Source: Rosellinia necatrix
Lineage: Eukaryota; Ascomycota; Sordariomycetes; Xylariales; Xylariaceae
Direction of reading: 5' to 3'
DNA: 64,000 bases
Assembly: GCA_021209875.1 (NCBI GenBank)
Contig: JAGYVD010000010.1
Coordinates: 1,612,001 to 1,676,000 of the forward strand
A program made the translations under genes and the position numbers. The stretch's first letter is position 1, and the number at the start of each line of letters is the position of its first letter. Below are positions 24,096-34,132 of the stretch, piece by piece. The notes under the pieces were generated by a model. That model was not told where the DNA came from, searched no databases, and saw only the letters and a program-made list of their open reading frames with translations.

Positions 24096-24752
24096 GATTC
24101 ATGTTCAATGTAGTATGTATCACGAGCGACGGTGTAATGCGGTGGATATTGTTGGCCGGCCGTGTTCAATCCGGATTCCCATTCTGCATTACTGCGGTCT
24201 TTTGTACATACCAATCAAACATAACCTATATAAATACCAATACCTGTTACAATTAATATGGACCCGTTCTGGTATAGTCCCAATCTACTACCTACATATA
24301 CCAGCTCGGCCGCACTGAAACTTGAGCTCAACGGGTTCATACGAAATACGATAGGGACTTAACTCAGTTAAGGTTAAACCGAAATGCCACCCCTGTTCCA
24401 CATGATCTAGAGATGGAAGCTGACAACGTCCCTGACTCACAGGTTAATTATTTAAAAGAGAGCCAAAGCCCAAGGAGGATTCGTTGCATGGTAATATTCC
24501 CGGCTAAATAAATTATATTCCCAGTATTATCTTCATCATTACATTAACTGAACCGCGGGCCTACCCGCCGTAGATGAAGCACTCGACCAGATGATCACCC
24601 AGCCAAGCTGGCCAAGCCCCGCACTTAAACAAAGACTCGAGCCTTACCACTAAGGCCGGGGAAGAGGAAGCCTCGCCTTTGACCGTCCCCCCCCCCAACC
24701 CCCTCACCCTCCCCCCCAAACCCCCCGTCTTATCTGAATGTAGACCGCCGCA
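24096..24752. other. intergenic with C-rich tracts
   Basis: 3' region of the ATPase gene, then C8-C10 runs at 24688-24727 close to the next gene's start. No gene is seen. Confidence 0.6.
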
Positions 24753-25772
24753 ATGGGCCTACATAACTTTCTAACGCTAACCATGCCGCGCCTCCCCTTC
24801 TCGATACCGTGGCACGGGGGAGAGGGGAGAAGCCGCCTCCCGACCGCCCCCCAGCTGGTCCTCCTGGCAGCGGCGGCGGCGCCCCTCGTCCTCCCGGCGG
24901 CATACGCGGTGTACGTTGTGCGGCAGAGCACGCGGCGCACCACGGCGCGGACGACCATCACGCCGCCGCCGGACCGGTCGGCCCCGAAGAAGAAGAAGAA
25001 GAAGAAGGAGGAGGAGGAGGAGGAGGAGGAGGAGGAGGAGACGAGCAGCGGCGGTGGCGGTGGCGGGGCAGACGGAGGAGGCGAAGGCGAAAGCGAAAGC
25101 GACACGGCGGCGATCCCGCCGCCGGCGGTGGTCCTCCTCGCGGCGGGCGACTACGTCATCGCGCGCGAGCGCGTCGTCTCGGAGGCCATCCCGCTGCGGC
25201 GCATCCGGCCCGCCGCCGGGGGAGAGAGGGGAGAGAGGGGGATGCTGGAGACGTACCTCGCCGCGACGATGCGCGCCTTCACCTGGACGCCGCAGGCCTA
25301 CCTCATGAGGGCCATCGTGGCACGCTTGCCCGGCGGCGGCGGCGGCGGCGGCGGCGGGGCGCTCGCGCGCACGTTCGACGCGCCGTACCTCGACGCCTGC
25401 GCCTTCGCGCCCGGGGACCGCGTCTGCGGGGTCTACGTCGTGCGCGGGCGGGCCCGTGCGGACGGGGGCGGAGAGAGGGTCCTGCTCGACCTCGGCGCGC
25501 CGGAGGGGTGGCGGGGGCCGGCGGTCTGCGGGGTGTTGGATTGCGGGTTCGTGGTCGAGGGGGAGGAGGAGGAGGAGGAGGGGGTTGGGGGAGAGGAGAG
25601 GTGCGTGCGCTTCGTCAACGAGACCGTGCTCTGGCGGCGCGGGGACGCGAAGCCGACGCTGCTGGAGGGCGCTGTCGCGGGGCGCCTGCATGCTTGGATG
25701 GTCGCGTGGATGATGGTCCGGGGCGTGGATGCCGTTGTCGGGGCCGCGGGGGCGGAGGCCAAGGCTGCTTGA
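24753..25772 (+). CDS. fungal-specific protein of unknown function with one N-terminal membrane helix, about 339 aa
   Basis: A single open frame; the start may be the Met at 24753 or at 24783. A hydrophobic helix (LVLLAAAAAPLVLPAAYAVYVV, about residues 35-56) suggests membrane anchoring. Then come a Lys7-Glu11 block, a Gly-rich block and a Glu/Ser spacer of low complexity (about 75-115). The C-terminal two thirds look like a conserved soluble domain: DYVIARERVVSEAIPLRRIR, YLAATMRAFTWTPQAYLMR, a TFDAPYLDACAF segment, GDRVCGVYVV, ERVLLDLGAPEGWRGP, and VRFVNETVLWRRGDAKPTLLEG. I believe this pattern recurs in ascomycete hypothetical proteins, but I cannot name a function. Poly-Gly (GGC)n and poly-Glu tracts make it prone to length variation. 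All other open frames here on both strands are composition-driven shadows. Confidence 0.65.
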   Translation: MGLHNFLTLTMPRLPFSIPWHGGEGRSRLPTAPQLVLLAAAAAPLVLPAAYAVYVVRQSTRRTTARTTITPPPDRSAPKKKKKKKEEEEEEEEEEETSSGGGGGGADGGGEGESESDTAAIPPPAVVLLAAGDYVIARERVVSEAIPLRRIRPAAGGERGERGMLETYLAATMRAFTWTPQAYLMRAIVARLPGGGGGGGGGALARTFDAPYLDACAFAPGDRVCGVYVVRGRARADGGGERVLLDLGAPEGWRGPAVCGVLDCGFVVEGEEEEEEGVGGEERCVRFVNETVLWRRGDAKPTLLEGAVAGRLHAWMVAWMMVRGVDAVVGAAGAEAKAA

Positions 25773-26170
25773 GGGGAGGGTTCTGGATATCTCGCGGGTT
25801 GGGGTTGCGATTGATGATACCCCTTTTTATATACACGGGCGGCAGTGGCTTGTTCGCTTGTACGATTATTGTTAGTTCTTTTTAGTACCCTCGACTCAAT
25901 ACATTAAAACCAGTGGGACACCGGGACTAAGGTCCCAGGGCATGATAGCACAATAGTTCGTTGTGTCGTAACTCCGTTCATGTTTCAATTTGGCTAAGTT
26001 TCGAAATAAGTAAACAGGGCCCCCGGCGTGCTCTTAAGCCAGCCTATAACCCCCATGCCAATACCATCAAAACAGTCTTCAGCCCGATGCATTAGGCCCG
26101 TTGAGCAATAGGGGGAGAATCCCGCGGTAGGCCTGCGACCGTCCCTCATCCCTCCGACGCTGTGCTACGC
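25773..26170. other. intergenic, nothing recognised
   Basis: About 400 bases between the membrane protein and the small minus-strand gene. No coding signal. Confidence 0.55.
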
Positions 26171-26558
26171 TCAGCGTCTACCGCCCGGTTTTTCGAACAT
26201 CGACGATGGAACCGAGTGTCCACTCGCGGAAATGGCTTCGTCGTCAGCCTTCCCGCTTCCCACGGGGTTCTCGGCCGCTGTATTCAAGGACGTGGCGCCC
26301 AGGTCGTTTTCTGCCTGTTGGGGGTTGGGCTTCGATGGGATTGTGTTCATTTCCCCCGCATCGCCAGGAACTATGCACATAGTCAGTCGATTGTTAGCGC
26401 TGGTTGAACACGCGTTACCGATTGTTATAGAACGGAAAGGGGGCCACTATCTATAGTGAGGGCAAGGGGGCAGGCCAAATCTCACTCTTCGTGCCGTCTT
26501 TGGCCATTTCACTGAGATCACCACCTTTGTGGGCATCCTGGTCGGAAGTGTTCGACAT
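26171..26558 (-). CDS. small hydrophilic protein of unknown function, 90 aa, two exons
   Basis: Exon 1 (26558-26486) opens MSNTSDQDAHKGGDLSEMAKDGTK and exon 2 (26370-26171) continues with a PGDAGEM-containing segment. The 115-nt intron runs GTGAGA to CATAG and the frame closes at exactly 91 codons. The product is acidic/polar, rich in Gly, Asp, Ser and Asn, without membrane helix, signal peptide or cysteines, and probably disordered. Such short, soluble, intron-containing genes are common stress- or development-linked orphans in filamentous fungi, but I do not recognise this one. The support is the phase-consistent splice and the plausible upstream context, not homology. Confidence 0.5.
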
Positions 26559-27512
26559 GGTTGCGATATGTCGGAGCTTTGCGGCTGTATAGAGGTTTAT
26601 GAAGGTGCAAATTGTTGTCACGGGAGAGTAGGAAGCCCAAGGCCAGATGCAATACCAATCTGTGCTTCAGTCTAGAGAGTAGGTATCATGCAAGACTAAA
26701 GCTTATAGAAGGGAAGAATCAGGAACCGTAAGGAAAGGTACGATCCACCGTCTATGATAGTTACCTACTACGGTAAACTCTATGTCAATTACTAGAACCA
26801 TCCTAACTACAACATCGCTTTTCAATCGCTACAGAACAAACGTGATACAGGAAAGGTATTTATAATAAATAAAAAAAAGACTTTAAATTCGTTCTATCTA
26901 TTATTTCATAATCATAGGTTCTTAATCAAAAAAATAGAAAATAAAAAAATATTGAAGCTTACTTTTTTCAGCTGATAAATAATATTTATAACGTGAATAT
27001 TTGTCGCGGGGTGCCATACATACCGTTAATTCCAACTGAGATTAACGGCGTCGTTTTTCCGTCACAATACTTTTCAGGTAGCTTTTTCAGCCTTATTACG
27101 TACTCTATTTAATACCCAAAAAAAAACAAGCAGACTTTAGTTATGCCTCTAACAGGGGCCTTGTACCGAAAGCGACCCGGGATAGGCTGACGCTTCCCCT
27201 CAGAATACATACTGTTATACGCTATGTGGCATGCCCTGTTGGTAATATAAAATAAAGCAATTTTGAATAAAGGGCCTTCATTCAGGCATCCAGTGCCATC
27301 GCCAGTGAGGGTACCTGTACATACAGCAGATACATAGGTAGTAGTAGTAGTATTAACGTCTAGTCTAGGTGCAGAAGGCACATGGGATGATTTTAGTTCA
27401 AGGGAAGCCACGAAATATATGACGTATGATCCACCCCGTAGAAGGCGTCTGGCTAGGTACGTAAGTAGGTACCCACCTACCTAAGGTAATATTCAAACCG
27501 CTTATCCATCCT
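26559..27512. other. AT-rich spacer
   Basis: A markedly AT-rich stretch at about 26860-27000 (A-runs, TAATATTTATAA) followed by mixed sequence with TAGGTA/TACCTA motifs at 27330-27485. No gene. Possibly decayed transposon sequence, but no termini are visible. Confidence 0.5.
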
Positions 27513-28740
27513 CTAGAGTTTCAGCACCGGTTCCGCCTCTTTGGCATTTCTCTCGTTGCTTCCGACTTCAAATGCAGAGACGCCGCAAATGACATTGGTT
27601 TCCCACCCAGCTTTCTTCACCGCTTCCTCTGCGATACGAGTGAGCGACTCATCGCTGCCTGGAAGACGTCAGCGGCAACTTCTGGTAGCCTGTTTTCCCA
27701 TATCGGGGACGTACCACGCGGTCCTGTAAGCAATGCAACGATAGGCACGTATTCGGCTCTCTTAGTGACCTTTGATTCGAAATGATTCTGTCGCGTTGGT
27801 AATGCAAGTGAAAATATTACCCAGGCTGTGGTACTTCGTCACGATAGTTGGCGCCGGATCGGCTCAGGGGGAGGACCATGATGTTACCCTCAAGCCCCTC
27901 CCTCCTTAAGCACGTGGTCGCGAATCCAATTGTAGTACACGTCAATTTCCCGAAAACCTTGGTCACGCTGTTCTTTAGAGATATCGTCGCAGAGAGCCCT
28001 GAAGTTTTATAAGCGGAGGACGATCAAGACTAAGTAACTAGTCAACATAGCATTAATATTTGGGCTTAATTACCATCTCTTGGTCATAAACGGACTAGTA
28101 TACGGTGGAAACCCATACTTTCGTTGAAACTCTTGTCGGAACGTATCATAGCTGTGGTAGCCATCGTAATAATTAGGCCAGTAGATCGATTGTTTAATGC
28201 TTAGCAATCATGGCTGAACACAAATTCGCCGTGTGTGAATGCTCACCTTATCCAGGAATTGTTCCAAAGTCTTACAACAGAGATCTGCTGGACCTGAACG
28301 TGACCATTCCTCTTCAAGCGAAATCTTAATGATGGGAATTTGTAAATATGCCTCGAGAATATTGACAAAGCTGTCAACCATGCGTTGCTGTTCCGCATTG
28401 TTCATTGGAAACCAATCAGTTGGTATAAGAAGAGAGCGTGGCTTCTGAAAGTTCACCGTCAGCGGTTAGTAACACCGGGAGCAAGGAATTGTCTTGTATT
28501 ACTATGGTCCTCCCCATTGTACTCCGGGAGAGAAGAACCTATTTGAGAATATCGGGTGATCTCGCGAGTACTCCAACCGTATTCAGGGCAGTGGGAAGGG
28601 CAGAAAGGCAATTACGGAACACCAGCCATAACGCCCTCCAGTGACCAAGAACCCCAGGTTGATCGTAAACCCCATAAGCCATATGACGCGGCAGGCATTC
28701 TAATACTTCCGGTGGCTGAGAAGAGTTAGTGACTATCAAG
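27513..28740 (-). pseudogene. 5'-truncated, frameshifted amidase-signature gene relic
   Basis: Reading leftwards, fragments in several frames line up with the C-terminal half of fungal amidases. They are LNTVGVLARSPDIL (about 28560), then an exon with LIPTDWFPMNNAEQQRMVDSF (28440-28250), a YYDGYHSYDTFRQEFQ segment (about 28150), DVYYNWIRDHVLKEGG, then in a shifted frame NIMVLPLSRSGANYRDEVPQP, and finally RAEYVPIVALLTGPRG and a VKKAGWETNV tail ending at 27513. Several GT-AG introns can still be seen between these blocks. The catalytic Lys-Ser-Ser part that should lie upstream is absent, there is an indel in the 28600-28680 block, and a one-base shift at a C4 run (27895-27898). So this is a dead gene or a badly damaged copy. 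Amidase-family membership is clear; substrate is unknown. Confidence 0.65.
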
Positions 28741-28893
28741 ACAATTCTAGTGAGTACTTATGCTCGATCGTACTGTCAGTGCCTAAAACCAGATCGATCC
28801 ATTCATAGCTTGCGACGCTTGCGCCGGCGCCGCTGGATCTCGAACAATGTAGCGCGCCTGACGATGGACGCCACCGCGGTCGCCAACACGCGT

Positions 28894-29247
28894 TCAAAAG
28901 TCGCCCACATCGTCTGCAGCACCACCTCGTCCTCGGCAACGATTGCTCGGCGCTGGTACGCAGCAATGGTCCTGGATGCGGTGTAGCTGCCGCGCGATAT
29001 ACGGGCAATGCTTGCATCGTAGCCCGTCTTCTTGTGGTGCCCTGATAAAATTGATGGGCTCTGTTGTTGGCGCCGGGTATAGAAATGTCTTCGCGATACA
29101 CGCAAACTTGCATACTTTACAAATAATAAATGGATATTCGGCCAAATAGACAAACGGCTCCATGATTTTTACTGTACCGTATGGATTTGATTTGCTGTGA
29201 AAATGCTTCCTGATTTCGAATGATTGCCACATCGCGCACGCGTCCAC
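28894..29247 (-). pseudogene. relic of a DUF3505/OrsD-type C2H2 zinc-finger protein
   Basis: A frame with FVYLAEYPFIICKVCKFACIA followed by DGLRCKHCPYIARQLHRIQDHC resembles the paired zinc-finger pattern of the fungal DUF3505 family (OrsD-like). In this family the first finger (EYxVxICxxCxxAV) is separated from the second (DGLxCxxCxYxxRxxxxxxxH) by about 50 residues. Here the spacer is shortened to about 25 and the sequence after CRGRG is out of frame, so it is a degraded copy. These domains are abundant near fungal repeats, and this one lies next to the amidase relic. No intact gene can be built. Confidence 0.5.
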
Positions 29248-29249
29248 GA

Positions 29250-30209
29250 GATTGTTTTGAACTTAATGAACCCTGGCGAACTTGAGTCAAGTTCTTCTGG
29301 TATTTAAGGATAGGAGCTTGCCATATTATTTTGCAAGGAGAGGAGGAGCGATATAAGATTTTAAAGCCCTGCTTACCGTACTGAGAGGCTAGAGTACGAA
29401 AATAAATTGAAAGAATCGTGAAAGATTATACACCGGGAGTAATCGCCAAAAGGTAGTGGAAGAGTATTTAGGAGTTTGCCGACAATAAGGACTTTCCGGG
29501 ATATGTCGAGGTAGAAGCTGGAGTGCTGAGACGCCGAAACGCCAGAGAACGTATGGCCATGGGAGGCAGACCCTGGCGGAGGCGAAGAAGCTGATGCCAG
29601 CGAAAAAAAGGAAGCCGAGGTAGGCCACAGTCGAGGAAGCGTGTTTAGTGGATTGTCTGTTCTACATGGTCCTGTCCTACAGAGAGTGACATGATGGGTC
29701 GCAGTCCCGGACTAAACTTTTCGCCGGCCGCTCGATTGCAGGCAGCCTGCTAGAAAGTTTAGCATGTAATGGCCATAAAGATTATTCACTACAAGGGGGG
29801 GGAAGAGCTGGATGTCTTACGCGCCCACCCCCTTTCATTGGCATGAATCCCTTGCGCCTCTTAGTCGCCGTTGGCTTCGTCGGAACTCTTATGGACGTAG
29901 AAAAGCCCGCCAGAATTACACATGCCACTTCACTTGCATATGTAACCTCACAAATTGCCAGCGCTAAACGGCGGCTTGTTGTCGGTTGATTGAGCTCTCA
30001 TAAGCTTTGGTGGTTGCCAGAGGATTGACCGGGGTCGGATCACGGAGACTCAGTCGGCCAATAGGGATTGGCTTCCAGGTTGTTTTTTTCTCCCTGCAGT
30101 GCCCTTGCCGACCTCCCCTATCGAACCGCAGCACGCAGTTTGACTCAGAGTCTGGCTACAGCTCTCAGACGCCCAGGGCCTGTGCCTCAACGCCACTATT
30201 AATGCAGTC
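29250..30209. other. intergenic, nothing recognised
   Basis: About 1 kb at the left edge of the accessory island. Short frames only. A 79-codon minus frame at 29389-29628 is hydrophobic and could be a membrane-protein scrap, but it has no identifiable family. Confidence 0.5.
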
Positions 30210-32268
30210 ATGAAAAGTGCACAACTCGGAAAACTATGGTTTTTCCTGACCTCCCTTGCTTGGGCTAACTGCATCAGCTTGGGAGATGCAAAAGCTGTAG
30301 GCAAGGCAATTCAAAGAACCAAGTATTAGCCATCGCTTCCTAGAAATGACAAGATAAAGGAGGCGGATAGCATCGCTCACGTCTTCGAACCCCTCACAAG
30401 TTTCTTCAGATCAATCAAACCACACCCTCCGTCGTCATCACAGAAAACAGGCCTGGTTCCGTCAAATCTTACCGATCCCGAACCAGCGTCTTCAACTGCC
30501 ATTCAGCCGTTATCAGATCCTACTTCATCCAAGAGAAAGGCTTCGAATTCAATACCTTCCTCGCCAACCTCCAAGCTGCCCACTCGAAAGCGTCGGCTGC
30601 TATCGCTACTCTCACGCGGTCTTGCTCTAACTAAAACAACCAAACCGACCTCTCTAGCACCGATGCCATTACAATCCCCTTTGAACCTATCTGCCGCGCC
30701 GTTTCTAGTTCCCCAGGAGGCGACAGCACCCCAAGCAACCCCTTTCTTGTTCGACAAAGCCATCGGCGAAGAAATCGACTTCGATCTGGGCAGCAACTCT
30801 GACAGGAGCCCCTCTGTCTCCTCTCAGAGTACTAACAGTACTAACAGTCTGGCACCCTCTAGAAGCAAGCCTCGCGGAGGAGTCCGAGCGCGAGATGTTG
30901 CAGATGCAAGGCGAGTGTTGAAGACGATAAGAAAAGTCAAGAGCGGCACGTACCAGGCCAAGAAAGGTGGGCCGAGCGGGAAGTATTTGATTAAGCGGGT
31001 GCTTCGCCGTTCAGGTTACAAGCTGCTGCAGGAAGAGCTAGAGAAACCGGAAAACAGTGAGTTGATGAGCTATGTTGATGATCACTTACGGTAGGTTTCC
31101 TTAATACGTTGTGGTATATACCGGCTTACGAGATGATGTTAGCTTCGACTACCTACATCGTCCTTGCAAAGGCGATAAGCAATTCGTGATCCACATGCCG
31201 TCTGCCTTTCACGATGGCATGGCTGGGATGTTTAGCGACGTGATTCGTAAATGGCTTGGCCAGGTAGAATCACCGGAACATGACAAGATTGAGAGCACTA
31301 AAGAAAACACCATGGAGATTGCGAGCAAGATTCATTCTGTTCTAGCTACCAGGGTAGAGTTCAATGAGCCTCGCGACGATCGACTAGAACCAGATCTTTC
31401 CTTTAAGCACGAGGACAGTGCGTGTGCTGGCCTGCTGGTAGAGGTAGCATGGTCTCAGAGCAATTTGAAGTTGCCAGATAGAGCCAAGCGATACATTAAA
31501 GGTCAGGAGGGCGAAATCCGTACGGTTGTAGGATTAAATATGAATGATATCTACCGGGGCGGGAGCAAGGCATCATTCTCGGTATGGAAAGCCCAACTTA
31601 TTGGCGACCAATGGACTTGCATTACCGCCATTGATAACCAGGTAAGTATTTATGGCATTCCGAAACAGCAGTCCGTTCCAGAGGTTCTAATAATAATTTA
31701 GGAATTTCTCGACGAAAATGGACTCGCCGTTCAAGACTGTACGCTACGTCTCTCCCTGAAGGATTTCATATGCGAAGAGGACGAGCGTAGCTTGGGAGAC
31801 TTTGAGGATATCCAGTTCGAGATCCCTTCAACGAGGCTTTATCATCTGTTTAAATTAGCGTTCAAAGACCATATAATGGGAAAGGCAAATAAGAAGATGC
31901 GTAAGATAACGAAGAAGGCAAATGATGCATCCGAGAGAATCTTTAAGGTGAAGGAGATGATACAGAAGAAAGGAATCAAAGATGCCGGAAAATGGACAGT
32001 GATAGGCAAGGAAGACTTGGTCGTAGTAAAGAGCATAATGGATGAGGTCGCAAGCCATATGAATAAGATGAACAAGACCATGGAGAAGGTCAAGATGATG
32101 ATGGATAAGGTAGAGGACAAGGTGGTGAAAGTACAAAAGCTCAAAGGCCAGGTGGAGAAGACGTTGGCTGAATTGGAAGTGAAGATGGCTAACACGAGAG
32201 CGGAGGTAGAGAAGATTGTCGAGGCAGAGGACGTGGCTTGGAAGGCAACGGCAACGGGAAGTGACTAG
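30210..32268 (+). CDS. fungal-specific protein with a conserved central domain and C-terminal coiled coil, about 624 aa
   Basis: Proposed exons are 30210-30322, 30371-31056, 31133-31641 and 31702-32268; phases agree and total 625 codons. The last intron (GTAAGT...TTTAG) is secure. The first two (48 and 76 nt) are less so, and the secure coding part begins at or before 30663. Order: Ser/Pro/Lys-rich N-terminus; KKGGPSGKYLIKRVLRRSGYK; a compact central domain with HMPSAFHDGMAGMFSDVIRKW, EPDLSFKH, LLVEVAWSQSNLKLPDRAKRYI and IRTVVGLNMNDIY; then a Lys/Glu/Met-rich coiled coil from about residue 480 to the end. The PD...(V)EVAW arrangement loosely recalls PD-(D/E)xK nuclease folds, but the lysine is missing. 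That is only a hypothesis. I believe relatives exist as hypothetical proteins in other ascomycetes. Confidence 0.6.
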
Positions 32269-34132
32269 GTGGATGGTCCAGATACTTCTTAGCGACAGCA
32301 TGCAACTCCGCGGACCAAAGGTCATTTGTCGTGCCCACCAAGACACGGAGAGTAATACATGAATGCCTATTATGAGTTTGAACAAAGAAGCTAGGTATGC
32401 AAATGTTAGATTATCAACTCTCGTTCAACGCGCAATTATATTAAACCGCTAGGATTTTGTGACCTATATGGTACCTACAAGCAATGTATCAACCGAGTCG
32501 AGCCATGGAACTAACCTGTTCATACTTACGTAACCCAGTGGGCAAGGCAACCCGAGAGAAGATATCACTTGCTCTAACGGTCTTCGGATTTCTAAAGGGG
32601 CCACCGTTGCTTGACCGCACTGAGCAATTCACAACCCATCAAGCTACCGCGGTTGGCTGGCTCGGCGGCTAATAGACGGCGAGCTGTAACCCCTCGGAAC
32701 CGGCATGGCGGTACCCCCCCTTTGTTGCGAGATCATCGGCACAAAGCCGCCGAGATGTGCTTGTGGGCCTGAACCAACTAGCAACTAGCGAAGAGGTACC
32801 CTGCCTCTGGCGAAAGGAGCCCGTACACGAACGGCCCCACCGAAAACACGGACTCCCCCGCCACGGCAGTCCAGGATCCACCATCCCTCCCATTTCCACA
32901 TCGCACGGTCCGGCGGCAACATCGGAAAGCCATGGCGCAAGCGCAACTCGACCAACCTTTCACGGAGATCGCGCCAGGACGGACAACGGAGAGTCGAAAC
33001 GGAGGAGGCACAGTATAGTAGCAGAGTCAAGTCTCCCGGTAGCTATGCCTGCCTAACTAACAGCGCACACACGGGAGCGCTCCAGTGTCCTCCGGCTCTT
33101 GAGACCAATGCCGACATGCCGGCGTATCCCGGGCCGATGACTAGCTCCACTCCTGCTCGCATCCACATCGCTCCACCCTCCCCCGTCCCAGATGCGGCAA
33201 AACAAGTTAGTTATCTATAAATCAAGCATAAGCCTCCACCTCTGCAACACCATAACGCCGTGACCGAAGGGCTGGCAATCGAAAGCTACGCGTAACTGTC
33301 CAGAGCTAGCCTTCCACACGCGCTAGTAAGAAGACCTCGTTATAATTAATTATAATTAATGTAGTAGAAATATCAACTGCCTGAATTACATCCTCTATTC
33401 CGACCTTCAGCGTTTTAGAAGGATTAGGCCGTCCCAGCTCCAGACGATAAGGGGCCAAAACTGTAACGGGCCTCCGGTAGATAAACCCCTCCTTAAAGAT
33501 ATGTTGCTTATAGATATATCTAGCGGAATTCAAGCACGCTCTGCTTCCGCTCAAACTCCGGAGGGCATATGATAAGGGCAAAAGTGGGAAGCGCAGCCTC
33601 TACCCAAGCCCAACCACTGCATTATTAGCCCTCACTGTTATAGGTATTATAGGCGACGCAGGGCTTAAATAAGAGCCGTGAAGCTAATAAAAGATGGAAC
33701 AAGGACTACATAGCGATACATCGCTTTATCGAAGTGCATTTTTGAAATAGCATGCCACTTGCGTCCATCTGCAGCGAAGGGGTGAGCGAAGCCACGATAT
33801 CTAAGAGCCTCGGCACCTATGCGCATCGAGATTGTTGTACGAAGGCGCTAGAGCCAGGGAATCGGCGTGTGCTCTGGGTGAGGTGTGTGGTAGCAGGGCA
33901 GGGAGAAATTTCCGTGTAATAGAAACCCCTAGTAATATTGGGATGCGTGCCCCATATAGAGAGCAAAGATGGAGGGTAAAAGGGGGAGGGGGAGGGGGGA
34001 GGGGGTTAAAAGTAGCAGCCGCTACACAGGCTTTGCTCAATAATTAAAGTCAGAATACTACTCCCTTCAATGCCATTTCGCATCTTGTTGAAAGGACTGA
34101 TGTGTTAAGACTACCTAGGCGGGGGCCGAACA
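32269..34132. other. 1.9-kb spacer with decayed sequence
   Basis: No intact gene. The stretch 33300-33700 contains TTATAATTAATTATAATTAA and a 91-codon minus frame rich in ordinary-looking residues. It may be an eroded gene or transposon. A G-rich GGGAGG run lies at 33978-34005. Confidence 0.5.

Noticed and set aside
24590..24665. tRNA-like stretch on the minus strand (GGCCTTAGTGGTAAGGC)
   Set aside because: A D-arm-like segment is present but there is no matching T-arm or acceptor stem.
24777..25885. Long overlapping frames on both strands (304 and 358 codons)
   Set aside because: They are shadows of the repeat-rich membrane-protein gene, made of Arg/Gly/Leu runs; only the 24753-25772 frame contains conserved-looking segments.
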